DNA of 48,388 nucleotides from Gammaproteobacteria bacterium. Its GTDB lineage: Bacteria; Pseudomonadota; Gammaproteobacteria; Xanthomonadales; SZUA-5. A program made the translations under genes and the position numbers. The DNA lies in assembly GCA_030430155.1 (NCBI GenBank), contig JAUIFV010000013.1, positions 1-48,388 of the forward strand. Direction: 5' to 3'. Below, one piece after another: positions 14,257 through 25,786 of this stretch (its first letter is position 1; every line of letters starts with the position of its first letter). The notes below the pieces were generated by a model. That model saw only the letters and a list, made by a program, of their open reading frames with translations, was not told where the DNA came from and did not search any database.

Positions 14257-16224
14257 GTGAACTTCTTCGCCCATCAGGAAGTCGCGCGCAAGCAGACGCG
14301 GCGCATGGTCGTGCTGTTCACGCTGGCGGTGGTGTGCATTGTTGCGGCAGTCAATCTGGCCGTGCTGCTGGCATTGGGGATCGGCCTGGAGGACGCCAGC
14401 GCGATCACCGAAGTCAGCTGGCAAGCGGTGCTGGCAATCAGCATCGTGGTGGTGCTGCTGATCGGACTGGCGACGCTGTACCGCATCGCCAGCCTGCGCT
14501 CCGGCGGCACTGCGGTAGCTCGGCAGCTGGGCGCCACCGAAGTGCCCCTGGACAGCAATCAGTTCGACTATCGACGTCTGCGCAACGTGGTGGAGGAAAT
14601 CGCCATCGCCTCCGGGGTGCCGGTGCCGGCGATCTTCGTGCTCGAGGACGAATCGGCGATCAACGCCTTTGCCGCTGGCTACACGCCTTCCGATGCGGCG
14701 GTGGCTGTGACCCGCGGCTGTCTGGACAAGCTCACCCGTGACGAGCTGCAGGGTGTAATTGCGCACGAATTCAGTCACGTCCTCAACGGCGACATGCGGC
14801 TGAATATCCGCCTGATGGGCGTCGCTTTCGGCATCCTCGCCATCGCCATCATTGGGCGCAAGATCGCCCATGTGTCTTCGCACTCGCGCAGTCGCGACAG
14901 CGGCGGCGTGGTGATGTTCGGCGTGGCGCTGATCGTGATTGGTTCGGTCGGGGTGTTCTTCGCCCGGCTGATCAAGGCCTCGGTGTCGCGGCAGCGGGAG
15001 TTCCTTGCCGACGCCTCGGCGGTGCAGTTCACTCGCCAGACCGACGGCATCGCCGGGGCGCTGAAGAAGATCGGCGCGCTGGGCGCTGGCTCCAAGCTGG
15101 ACAGCGCCGACGGCGAAGAAGTGGCCCACATGCTGTTCGGCGATGGCGTCGGCTATTCGGCGCTGTTCGCCACCCACCCGCCGCTGGTCGACCGGATCAA
15201 GCGATTGCAGCCGCAGTTCGAGCCTGAGCAGCTGGAGCAGATCGCCGCCGCCTGGGAGCATCCGGTACGGATCGGCAAGCGCGAGCAGGGCAACGCCTCG
15301 GTGGCCGGCTTTGCACCGGCGGGCGGTGTCGCTACGGGAACCGAGTCATCGGCGCACGGTGCCTTACCCGAGGACGCCGAGGAGTTCAGCCTGTCTGCCG
15401 AGCAGGTGGTCAATCAGGTCGGTCACCCGGATACCGGCGATTTTGTCGCCGCCGCGGCGCTGTCCATGACCATTCCGCCGCTGCTGGACCAGGCTGCTCA
15501 CAGCCGCGATGGTGCGCTGGCTGTGGTCTGCGCACTGGCGCTGAACGCCGGGGCGCAGGTGCGTTCGCAGCAGCTCGCGGCAATTGTCCGAGCGTTCGAT
15601 GCGGGAACCGCGGAGTTGACCGAGGAGTTGGCGACGTATTGTGCACAGCTGCATCCGATGCAGCGGCTGCCGCTGGCCGCGCTGAGCTTTCCCGCTCTGC
15701 GCAGCCGCCCGCGCGATCAGCTCAAGGCGCTGGTCGACCTGCTTGACCAGCTGAGCAAGGCCGATGGCAAGGTCACTCTGGCTGAATACTGCTTGGCCAA
15801 GCTGCTGGCGATCCAGGTGCTCGACGCGCTGGACCCGGCGACAAGGCGGACCAGCGCCGGGTTGAAGACGCCGCAGGTGGAGCGCGAACTGCGCGATCTG
15901 TACGCCATCCTGGCCCACCACGGTCACGGCGACGCCGAACGCGCCCGGCGCGCCTACGCGCTGGGACTGCACGAGGCGCTGCCGGCGGCGCGACCGGACT
16001 ACTCGCCGCCCGCCGATTGGCAAGCGGCGCTGGATGGGGCGCTGCTCAAGCTCGATCGACTCTGCCCGGCGGGCAAGGAGTTGGTAGTGCGCGGCCTGAC
16101 CCTGGTAATCAGCGCCGACGGCCGGGTGCGGGTGAGCGAAGCCGAACTGCTGCGCACCGTCTGCGCCGCGCTGCACTGCCCGCTGCCGCCGGTATTGGAA
16201 TCGACGGCGGGCGGAGCAGGCTAG
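14257..16224 (+). CDS. M48 (HtpX-like) membrane metalloprotease with C-terminal TerB-like extension
   Basis: The 655-residue product starts with GTG (MNFFAHQE, the usual N-terminus in LemA-linked members). Two transmembrane helices (about 17-42 and 54-75) precede the M48 domain. The zinc motif is HEFSH (H170, E171, H174), and the third ligand is E248 in REFLADASAV. Further membrane segments lie at about 188-206 and 218-237. The protease unit ends near residue 320 (THPPLVDRIKRLQP). A tail of more than 300 residues follows, twice as long as HtpX itself. It contains helical TerB-like stretches (LSKADGKVTLAEYCLAKLLA and VISADGRVRVSEAELLRTVC). It forms an operon with lemA. A role in degrading damaged membrane proteins is inferred from the family. 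The role of the tail is unknown. Confidence 0.88.
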   Translation: MNFFAHQEVARKQTRRMVVLFTLAVVCIVAAVNLAVLLALGIGLEDASAITEVSWQAVLAISIVVVLLIGLATLYRIASLRSGGTAVARQLGATEVPLDSNQFDYRRLRNVVEEIAIASGVPVPAIFVLEDESAINAFAAGYTPSDAAVAVTRGCLDKLTRDELQGVIAHEFSHVLNGDMRLNIRLMGVAFGILAIAIIGRKIAHVSSHSRSRDSGGVVMFGVALIVIGSVGVFFARLIKASVSRQREFLADASAVQFTRQTDGIAGALKKIGALGAGSKLDSADGEEVAHMLFGDGVGYSALFATHPPLVDRIKRLQPQFEPEQLEQIAAAWEHPVRIGKREQGNASVAGFAPAGGVATGTESSAHGALPEDAEEFSLSAEQVVNQVGHPDTGDFVAAAALSMTIPPLLDQAAHSRDGALAVVCALALNAGAQVRSQQLAAIVRAFDAGTAELTEELATYCAQLHPMQRLPLAALSFPALRSRPRDQLKALVDLLDQLSKADGKVTLAEYCLAKLLAIQVLDALDPATRRTSAGLKTPQVERELRDLYAILAHHGHGDAERARRAYALGLHEALPAARPDYSPPADWQAALDGALLKLDRLCPAGKELVVRGLTLVISADGRVRVSEAELLRTVCAALHCPLPPVLESTAGGAG

Positions 16225-16242
16225 GGCGCTCTGTCTCTACTC

Positions 16243-16395
16243 GTGTAGGAGCGAGCTTGCTCGCGATTGATGACCATCGGCGTGCGCCAAACTCTGTATC
16301 AAGGGGCGGGTTCGATCGCGTGCAAGCACGCGCCTACCGGGATTCCGGCTGCTCGAAAGGCACTGGATCCCGGCTCAAGGCCGGGATGACGGGCG
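16243..16395 (+). repeat. 153-bp direct repeat, copy 1 (REP pair plus ATCCCGG hairpin)
   Basis: The block opens with GTAGGAGCGAGCTTGCTCGC and later carries the inverted partner CGCGTGCAAGCACGCGCCTAC, so it is a BIME-like pair. It then has CGGGATTCCGGCTGC, and a hairpin-forming ATCCCGGCTCAAGGCCGGGAT. It is nearly identical to 16445-16596, with a few substitutions and one 1-bp difference. Confidence 0.85.
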
Positions 16396-16444
16396 TTGAT
16401 GTACGCGAGTCCGCTTGGAGCAATGCGGCAGTCGGTCCGCATTT

Positions 16445-16596
16445 GTGTAGGAGCGAGCTTGCTCGCGATCGTTGACCATCGGCGTGCGCCAACTCTGCAT
16501 CAAGGAGCGGGTTTGATCGCGTGCAAGCACGCTCCTACCGGGATTCCGGCTGCTCGAAAGGCACTGGATCCCGGCTCAAGGCCGGGATGACGGGCG
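16445..16596 (+). repeat. 152-bp direct repeat, copy 2
   Basis: Second copy of the block at 16243-16395, in the same orientation, about 50 bp after it. The two REP arms pair better here (GTAGGAGCGAGC and GCACGCTCCTAC). A tandem duplication or two insertions of one element would explain the layout. Confidence 0.85.
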
Positions 16597-16823
16597 ATCG
16601 CAGGTCGCAACGCAGCGCCATTCCCGCGGTCCGGAGTGCTCCTGCGCCTTGCCGGTCGGATCTGCTGTGGAGTGTCCTGAGTATTTGGCGCCCCAGCCAC
16701 CGACAAAAAATCTCGCGAAAATCCGCCCCAGGTCCGGGCCAGCGGTCCTCCGCATGCGCTAAACTGCGCCTATCCCCCACAACCCAGGGCGGCATCTATC
16801 AAAGGTGCGGCCGGTGAGCACTC

Positions 16824-20063
<3,240 letters not shown>

Positions 20064-20147
20064 CCTGATTCACATCGATGCGGCCTTGGGCGCCGCACAT
20101 GAACACCGCGGGACCGCAGCGCCGGTCGCCGCCAAGGAGATCTATCA

Positions 20148-20627
20148 ATGAAGAGAGCACCGCTGACGGTCAAGGGCGCACAGGCGCTGCGCGCGGAACT
20201 GGAGAACCTCAAATCCGTGGTGCGCCCGCGCATCATCGAGGCCATCGCCGAAGCGCGCGAGCACGGCGACCTGAAGGAAAACGCCGAATACCACGCCGCC
20301 CGTGAGCAGCAGGGATTCACCGAAGGCCGCATCAACGAGTTGGAGAACACTCTGGCCAGCGCCGAGATCATCGACGTGCGCAAGCTCAACCCGGGTTCGC
20401 GCATCGTTTTCGGCGCCACGGTTGAATTGCTGGACGTGGATAGCGAGAAGAGCGTGACCTATCAGATCGTTGGTGATCTGGAAGCCGACATCAAGCAGGG
20501 CCGCATCTCGATCAGCTCGCCTGTCGGCCGTGCGCTGATCGGCAAGAACGAAGGCGACGAGGTGGACATCGTGGCGCCGGGTGGGACCAAGACTTACGAG
20601 ATCACCGCGGTCAGTTACGAAGTGTAG
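20148..20627 (+). CDS. greA: Transcript cleavage factor GreA
   Basis: 159 residues, one more than E. coli GreA. GreA enters the RNA polymerase secondary channel and stimulates cleavage of backtracked RNA. The N-terminal coiled coil carries the acidic tip motif [17 protein letters not shown], with the D and E residues used in catalysis. The C-terminal FKBP-like domain contains [19 protein letters not shown] and [17 protein letters not shown] before the ATG is a strong ribosome binding site. It lies 84 bp after carB in the same direction, probably in one transcription unit. Confidence 0.98.
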   Translation: MKRAPLTVKGAQALRAELENLKSVVRPRIIEAIAEAREHGDLKENAEYHAAREQQGFTEGRINELENTLASAEIIDVRKLNPGSRIVFGATVELLDVDSEKSVTYQIVGDLEADIKQGRISISSPVGRALIGKNEGDEVDIVAPGGTKTYEITAVSYEV

Positions 20628-20658
20628 GGTCGTGGCGCCGGTTCGTAAGGTGGCTGAA

Positions 20659-20686
20659 GGGCCCAGGGCTCAGGGCTCAGGGCCCA
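20659..20686 (+). repeat. Four-heptad GGGCCCA/GGGCTCA array
   Basis: Units are GGGCCCA, GGGCTCA, GGGCTCA and GGGCCCA, without spacers. It lies between greA and the rpfE-like gene. Confidence 0.85.
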
Positions 20687-20747
20687 GCTGCGTGCAGCAG
20701 ATCCGGGTGACTGATTCATCAGTAGGCCCATCAGATCGGCCGCATTG

Positions 20748-21632
20748 ATGGCGGCGCAGGTCACTTGGCTGCTGCCGGGGCTGCGTGCGGTGCTCAGCAG
20801 CACCGATGGCGAGCGCTGGCGGCGCTGGCTGGGGCGGGCAGAGCGGCTGGATGATTCGGCCTTTGGCGCGCGGCAGGCGTTGGCCGACGCGTTGGGCGTC
20901 GCACCCGAGCAGCTGCCCTGGGCACGCGCCTGCGCGGCGCAGGAGCTAGATCCGGAAGCGGCCCATGAGGTGCTGGCGATTGCTGACCCGCTGCAGACTC
21001 GTGTGGAGATGTTTGATTTGCGCGTGCTGGGCGTCGGTGCGGGGCAGCTGTCGGCAGACCAGGCCGCTGGCCTGCTCGAGGCGATCAACGGCTATCTCGC
21101 CGACGAGGGGCTGCAGCTGATTGCCAGCGCCGAGCGTTGGTACCTTTGCGGCGAGGCTGAGCGCTGGCCGGATGCCGGTTGCCTGCCCAGCGACAGCCTG
21201 CTGGGTAGCAGTCTGGCGGCCTATCTGCCCGACTCGCTGCCCTGGCAGCGGCTGCTCAACGAGCTGCAGGTCTATTTCAAGCAGCACCAGCTGCTGCAGC
21301 AGCTCAAGCAGCGCGGCAGCGGCAGCGTTGATAGTCTGTGGTTCTGGGGCGGCGCATCGGCTGCCCCGCGATCGGTGGCCTGCAGCTGGATGGAGGTAGA
21401 GGAAGCGGATTTTCGCGCGCTCGGCGAGCACCTGGGCCTGCACGACGGCGAACGCGTCGCGGGCGACGGTGTCGTTGAAGGCGCCAGCGCCAATGCCGAG
21501 GGCATCGGCACCGCGCTGCGCCGCGGCAGGCTGCGCTTGCACTTCGCCAGCGGTGAGCGTTTTGCGCTGCAACCGCGGGATCGCTGGCGGTTCTGGGTCA
21601 AGCCGGCCAGCGCGGATAGCCTGCAGTCATGA
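20748..21632 (+). CDS. rpfE: RpfE-type conserved protein (phosphoglycerate-mutase-related family)
   Basis: About 294 residues. The sequence resembles the RpfE-type/COG4255 proteins of Xanthomonadales and beta-proteobacteria, with the LPW-(A/Q)-R pattern, DP-x-x-L-Q-x-x-V-E, a central WY-L-x-G-E block, and LPWQRLLNELQVYFKQH followed by an SLWFWGG segment. In Xanthomonas, rpfE lies beside recJ in the region of the rpf cluster, and the same order is kept here. The biochemical function is not established, and the PGM-like label comes from family annotation rather than catalytic residues that I could identify. TTG at 20745 precedes ATG 20748; ATG is preferred. Its stop overlaps the recJ start by four bases (ATGA), indicating translational coupling. 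Confidence 0.75.
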   Translation: MAAQVTWLLPGLRAVLSSTDGERWRRWLGRAERLDDSAFGARQALADALGVAPEQLPWARACAAQELDPEAAHEVLAIADPLQTRVEMFDLRVLGVGAGQLSADQAAGLLEAINGYLADEGLQLIASAERWYLCGEAERWPDAGCLPSDSLLGSSLAAYLPDSLPWQRLLNELQVYFKQHQLLQQLKQRGSGSVDSLWFWGGASAAPRSVACSWMEVEEADFRALGEHLGLHDGERVAGDGVVEGASANAEGIGTALRRGRLRLHFASGERFALQPRDRWRFWVKPASADSLQS

Positions 21633-23374
21633 GCGCCAACCGCCGCCGCGTAGCGCAGGCCAGCCAGACCGGCCCAACCCGGATCAGTCAGCGCCCGCTG
21701 GCTGCAGACCGCGGCTTCGGCGACATCCATCCGGTGCTGGCGCGGGTCTATCGCGGGCGGGGATTGAGCTCGTCAGCCGAGGTGGACCATCGCCTGGCCG
21801 GTCTTCTGACCCCGGATCGGCTCGGCGGCATAGCCGCTGCGGCGCAGCGGGTGGCTGCGGCGGTGCGCGACGATGAGCGCATCGTGGTGGTCGGCGATTT
21901 TGACGCCGACGGTGCCACCGGCACCGCGCTGGCGGTCTGGGCCCTGCGCCAGATGGGCGCACAGCGGGTCGAGTATCACGTTCCGCATCGCTTCAACGAC
22001 GGCTACGGTCTGTCGACCGGGCTGGCGCAACGTCTGGCCAGAGGCGGCACGGGGATCTTGATCACCGTCGATCACGGCGTGGCCTGCAACGCCGGCGTGG
22101 AGGCGGCGATGGCCGGCGGGCTGGAGGTGATCGTCACCGATCACCATCTGCCCGGTGAGCGGCTGCCGGACGCTTTCGCGATGGTCAACCCCAATCTGCC
22201 CGGCGATGACTTTCCCTCCAAGGCGCTGGCCGGCGTTGGCGTGGTGTTCTATCTGCTTGCCGCGGTCAAACGCCAGCTGGAAGCCGATGGGCACTTCGGC
22301 AATGGTCGCAAGGCGCCCAATCTGGCCGACGGCCTGGATCTGGTCGCGCTGGGCACCGTCGCCGATCTGGTGCCGCTGGATCTCAACAACCGGATACTGG
22401 TGCGCGCCGGTCTGGAGCGGATGCGCCGCAGTCGCTGTAGACCCGGGTTGACCGCGCTGCTGAAAGTGTCGGGCCGTGAGCCGAGTCGGATCAGCGCCGG
22501 CGATCTGGGTTTCGCCTTGGGACCGCGTTTGAATGCGGCCGGTCGATTGGAGGACATGGCAATCGGCATCCGCTGCCTGCTTGCCGACGACGAACAGACT
22601 GCCGAGGTGTTGGCCCGCGAACTGGACCGACTCAACGCCGAGCGCCGCGCGGTGCAGACGGAGATGGAGAACGAGGCCGAGAATGTGGTCGCCGTGTTGG
22701 TCGAGAAAATGGGCGGCAATCTGCCGCCGGGACTGCTGGTGGCCGATCCCGGCTGGCACGCCGGGGTGGTTGGTCTGGTCGCCTCAAGAATGGTCGAACG
22801 CTTCGCCCGCCCGGTACTGGCGCTGGCCCCGGTGGACGGCGTCTGGCGCGGTTCCGGGCGCTCGGTGCCGGGCTTTCATCTGCGCGATGCGCTGGTCGAG
22901 GTCGACCGCCGCGTGCCGGGTTTGATGCAGCGCTTCGGCGGCCACGCCATGGCCGCCGGCTTCACCATGGAAGGCGCCGGCATCGCCGAACTGGGGGTGA
23001 CCTTCGCGGAAGTCTGCGCGCACAGTCTGGGCGAGCAGCCGGCCACCCCCGAGGTGCAAACCGACGGCCCGATCTCCAGCACCGAGCTGAGTCTGGATCT
23101 GGCCGAGGCCCTGGCCGCAGCCGGTCCCTTCGGCCAGGGCTTCCCCGAACCGCTGTTCGACAACGAGTTCCACATCCTCGGCCAGAAGCTGATCAAGGAC
23201 CAGCACCTGCGCCTGACCCTGCGCCACCTCGACGGCGGCCCCAGCCTTACCGGCTGGTGGTTCCGCCACGGCGACACCCTGAAGGGGGATCGGGTGCGGC
23301 TGTGCTATCAGCTGGAGGTGGATGAGTGGCAGGGGGTGTTGCGGCCGAGGCTGTTGATTCGGGCGCAGGGATAA
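21629..23374 (+). CDS. recJ: Single-stranded-DNA-specific 5'-3' exonuclease RecJ
   Basis: The 581-residue product (E. coli 577) degrades ssDNA 5' to 3' in recombination and mismatch repair. DHH-phosphoesterase motifs are visible: VVVGDFDADGATGTAL (motif I), TVDHGV, and VTDHHLPG (the DHH motif). The DHHA1 part has RSVPGFHLRDAL and FGGHAMAAGF. A C-terminal OB-fold region ends the protein. It is coupled to the upstream gene through ATGA. Heptad arrays and a convergent ompW gene follow its stop. Confidence 0.97.
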   Translation: MSANRRRVAQASQTGPTRISQRPLAADRGFGDIHPVLARVYRGRGLSSSAEVDHRLAGLLTPDRLGGIAAAAQRVAAAVRDDERIVVVGDFDADGATGTALAVWALRQMGAQRVEYHVPHRFNDGYGLSTGLAQRLARGGTGILITVDHGVACNAGVEAAMAGGLEVIVTDHHLPGERLPDAFAMVNPNLPGDDFPSKALAGVGVVFYLLAAVKRQLEADGHFGNGRKAPNLADGLDLVALGTVADLVPLDLNNRILVRAGLERMRRSRCRPGLTALLKVSGREPSRISAGDLGFALGPRLNAAGRLEDMAIGIRCLLADDEQTAEVLARELDRLNAERRAVQTEMENEAENVVAVLVEKMGGNLPPGLLVADPGWHAGVVGLVASRMVERFARPVLALAPVDGVWRGSGRSVPGFHLRDALVEVDRRVPGLMQRFGGHAMAAGFTMEGAGIAELGVTFAEVCAHSLGEQPATPEVQTDGPISSTELSLDLAEALAAAGPFGQGFPEPLFDNEFHILGQKLIKDQHLRLTLRHLDGGPSLTGWWFRHGDTLKGDRVRLCYQLEVDEWQGVLRPRLLIRAQG

Positions 23375-23380
23375 GAGCGA

Positions 23381-23408
23381 GGGCCCAGGGAAGAGGGCCC
23401 AGGGCCCA
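23381..23408 (+). repeat. Four-heptad GGGCCCA array
   Basis: Units are GGGCCCA, GGGAAGA, GGGCCCA and GGGCCCA. Inverted, less regular copies of TGGGCCC follow at 23427-23433 and 23451-23457, so the convergent recJ/ompW gap could fold into a long hairpin and serve both genes as a terminator. Confidence 0.8.
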
Positions 23409-23463
23409 GTATGGGCGCCGGCTTTCTGGGCCCTTTCTTTGCTTTACCTCTGGGCCCTAGCCC

Positions 23464-24060
23464 CTAGAACCGATACATCGCATACGCCCCGTACGCCAAC
23501 GGATCGACATTCACCTCGCCGATGTCGGCTCCGTCCAGCTTGACGTCGGTGTCGATGTCCATCCAGCGCACGTCCACACCCAGCGACCAGCGATCGTTGA
23601 CGCGGAAGTCGATGCCGGCGTGGGCGGCCAGGCCGAAGGAGTCGTCGAGCTCGATATCGCTACCGGCAATGGGACCGTGGGTGTCTTCATCGTAGATGAA
23701 GGTGTAATTGAAACCGGCGCCCAGATAGGGCGAGACCGAGCCTTCGGGGTTGAAGTGATATTGCAGCGTGAAGGTCGGCGGCAGGTGGGTCAGGCTGGCG
23801 ATGCGGGTGCCATCCACATCCACGTCGTGCTCAAAGGGCACCGCGGCGAGGATCTCCAAGCCCCAGTTCGGCGTCCACAGATACTCCAGCATGATCGACG
23901 GCCGGGCGTTGTTGCTGACATCTACATCCAGCGTGCCGGCCAGGGTGCCGTTGTTGCTCTTCGGGTCGACATTGTGAGCGCCGAGCTTGACCGTCCAGTC
24001 ACCGGCATGAACCGTACCCGCACAGACACAAACAAGCGTCGCCAACAGTAAGCGTTTCAT
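23464..24060 (-). CDS. ompW: OmpW family outer-membrane protein
   Basis: 198 residues, with a cleavable signal peptide (MKRLLLATLVCVCAGTVHA). An eight-stranded small beta-barrel follows. Typical features are W-x-V-K-x-G at the start of the mature protein, the PPTFTLQYHFNPEG-S-V-SPYLGAGFNYT block, the DDSFGLAAHAGID segment, SLGVDVRW, and a C-terminal strand ending in Y-R-F. The terminal F suits BAM-dependent insertion. The family forms channels for small hydrophobic compounds and is often tied to oxygen or stress control in other gammaproteobacteria. GAGGAAA precedes the ATG. It is slightly shorter than E. coli OmpW (212). Confidence 0.93.
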   Translation of the reverse strand: MKRLLLATLVCVCAGTVHAGDWTVKLGAHNVDPKSNNGTLAGTLDVDVSNNARPSIMLEYLWTPNWGLEILAAVPFEHDVDVDGTRIASLTHLPPTFTLQYHFNPEGSVSPYLGAGFNYTFIYDEDTHGPIAGSDIELDDSFGLAAHAGIDFRVNDRWSLGVDVRWMDIDTDVKLDGADIGEVNVDPLAYGAYAMYRF

Positions 24061-24239
24061 CGTATTTCCTCATTGACTATAAGGGGTTGGAAGATCTATT
24101 GACGTAATCTTCACTCATGCTGCGGTGCACCAGTTGACCCATATCAAGCGCGAGTGACGGGCGTGCGCGGGGCGGGGTTGGAGTTCAGCTGCGGTTGGGC
24201 TGAGCAGGGTGTGCCAACTCGCTCGGAGAGTGGGAATTG

Positions 24240-24345
24240 CGATCGCGTGCAAGCACGCTCCTACACAAGCCCGAGGAACTGGCTGACATCTTGCTGGTTG
24301 TTCCTGCTGCGCCTTTGGTAGGAGCGTGCTTGCACGCGATGGCCT
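24240..24345. repeat. REP-like inverted pair (BIME-like)
   Basis: CGCGTGCAAGCACGCTCCTAC (24244-24264) is faced by GTAGGAGCGTGCTTGCACGC (24320-24339), about 55 bp apart. The arms are exact complements over about 20 bp, so a long stem is possible. Confidence 0.8.
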
Positions 24346-24444
24346 GATGGATTGGCACGAACGCGGTTCGGCCTCGGCCCTACTAGCTAGGAATCTCGAT
24401 CGCCAGCAGGGCTGGCTCCCACTAGGAAAGGGAGGCATCCTGCC

Positions 24445-24493
24445 TCAGCCCTCAGCCCTCAGCCCTCAGCCCTCAGCCCTCAGCCCTCAGCCC
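24445..24493 (+). repeat. Seven tandem TCAGCCC heptads
   Basis: Seven exact copies of the 7-bp unit (49 bp), directly before the -10 box of prfB. The same unit occurs four times at 35540-35567. Its complement, GGGCTGA, is close to the GGGCCCA and GGGCTCA heptads elsewhere. Confidence 0.97.
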
Positions 24494-24495
24494 TG

Positions 24496-24501
24496 TATAC
24501 T
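24496..24501 (+). promoter_or_regulatory. Likely -10 box of prfB
   Basis: TATACT matches the sigma-70 -10 consensus at five of six bases and lies 30 bp before the prfB ATG. The -35 position (17 bp upstream) falls inside the TCAGCCC array and has no TTGACA-like sequence. Confidence 0.5.
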
Positions 24502-24530
24502 GCGCGGCTTTTCGCTACACGCTGACCACC

Positions 24531-25629
24531 ATGGAAGACCTCAACGAAATCAAAGCCCAAATTGCCGATCTCGGCGAGCGCGGGGATGCGCTCAGGAGGT
24601 TTCTTTGACTACGACGTCAAGAAGGAGCGTCTAGAAGAGGTCAGCCGCGAACTGGAAGACCCCGACGTCTGGAACGACGCCGCACGAGCGCAGGAGCTGG
24701 GCAAGGAGCGGGCGCGTCTGGAGCAGGTGGTGACCCAGTTGGGCAACCTGCGTGGCGAGCTCAGCGATGCCGCAGAGATGCTGGAACTGGCGGCTGAAGA
24801 GAAAGATGAATCGACGCTGCAGTCCATCGCCTCCGACGTCACCGCGCTGCAGAAAGTGATCGAGGCGCTGGAGTTCCAGCGCATGTTCTCCGGCAAGCTC
24901 GACGCCAATCCCTGCTTCGTCGACATCCAGGCCGGTGCCGGCGGTACCGAGGCCCAGGATTGGGCGTCGATGCTGTATCGGATGTACTTGCGCTGGTGCG
25001 AGAACCGGGGCTTTGCGGTCGAGGTACTGGAGGAGAGCGACGGCGAAGTGGCCGGGATCAAGAGCGCCAGCCTGCGCGTCGAGGGCGAATATGCCTTCGG
25101 CTGGCTGCGCACCGAGACCGGGGTGCACCGGCTGGTGCGCAAGTCGCCTTTCGATTCGGACGCCCGTCGGCATACCTCCTTCGCCTCGGTTTTCGTGTCA
25201 CCGGAGGTCGATGACGACATCGAGGTGGAGATCAATCCGGCCGATCTGAAGGTCGACGTCTACCGCGCCAGCGGCGCCGGCGGCCAGCACGTCAACCGCA
25301 CCGAGTCGGCGGTGCGCATCACCCACGGTCCCAGCGGCATCGTGGTGGCATGCCAGAACGACCGCTCCCAGCACAAGAACCGCGCCACCGCGATGAAGCA
25401 GCTCAAGGCCAAGCTCTACGAGATGGAGCTGAACAAGCGCAAATCCGAGCAGCAGAAGCTGGAAGACTCCAAGTCCGACATCGGCTGGGGCAGCCAGATC
25501 CGCTCCTATGTGCTTGATCAATCAAGAATCAAGGACTTGCGCACCGGCGTCGAACGCGGCGACACGCAGGCGGTGTTGGATGGGGATATTGATGATTTTG
25601 TTGAGGCGAGTTTGAAGGCGGGGCTGTAA
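24531..25629 (+). CDS. prfB: Peptide chain release factor 2 (programmed +1 frameshift)
   Basis: RF2 releases the peptide at UGA and UAA codons. The zero frame starts at ATG 24531 and reads 25 codons to an in-frame TGA (24606-24608). The ribosome must slip +1 on CTT to continue at GAC (24607), giving 365 residues, the same length as E. coli RF2. The slip site has every classical element: AGGAGG (24594-24599), three bases, CTT and TGA followed by C. The body shows the RF2 anticodon-like tripeptide SPF (in RKSPFDSD) and the catalytic GGQ ([16 protein letters not shown]). Starting the gene within the +1 frame, for example at 24562, would miss the N-terminus. Confidence 0.97.
24594..24609 (+). promoter_or_regulatory. 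Programmed +1 frameshift site of prfB
   Basis: AGGAGG, TTT, CTT, TGA, C. The internal Shine-Dalgarno stands three bases before the slippery CTT. When RF2 is scarce, the TGA is decoded slowly and the ribosome slips, so RF2 controls its own level. Confidence 0.95.
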
Positions 25630-25655
25630 GGGCGGATTCCGGAAGTTCATGGATG

Positions 25656-25759
25656 GTTTTACGTGATTACGTTTTACGTTTTACGTAAGAGAAAAGCGAC
25701 GGACTTCGAGCACTGCTCTTGCTTCTACGTAAAACGTAAAACGTAACCACGTAAAACGT
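25656..25759. repeat. TTTTACG heptad inverted element, copy A
   Basis: TTTTACG units at 25657-25663, 25672-25678 and 25679-25685 face CGTAAAA units at 25728-25734, 25735-25741 and 25750-25756, around a core of about 42 bp. It lies in the convergent gap between prfB and the EamA gene. The element at 32599-32697 is a homologous copy in inverse orientation, core included (GAGCACT, AGAGAAA-AGC). Confidence 0.9.
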
Positions 25760-25786
25760 CTCCGAACTGGCTACTGGTACTGCTCC

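Larger units (their letters stand above)
16225..16823. other. 599-bp gene-free region upstream of carB
   Basis: The region holds two direct copies of a 152-bp REP-bearing block (16243-16395 and 16445-16596). A unique stretch of about 220 bp follows up to the carB start. In that stretch, TAAACT (16760-16765) after ATGCGC is a possible -10 box. No carA gene or other coding frame is present. Confidence 0.7.
24061..24530. other. 470-bp spacer between divergent ompW and prfB, rich in repeats
   Basis: The spacer contains an inverted REP-like pair (24240-24265 and 24319-24345, arms GCAAGCACGCTCCTAC and GTAGGAGCGTGCTTGC). A seven-copy TCAGCCC array follows (24445-24493), then TATACT, the likely prfB -10. 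No gene was seen. Confidence 0.75.

Noticed and set aside
24445-24493. Possible CRISPR array
   Set aside because: Units are 7 bp with no spacers, far below CRISPR repeat length, and no cas genes are present. The other heptad arrays are rejected for the same reason.
24562-25629. prfB as a simple frame starting at 24562
   Set aside because: That start lies inside the zero-frame leader. The true product begins at 24531 and uses the +1 slip, which gives the family length.
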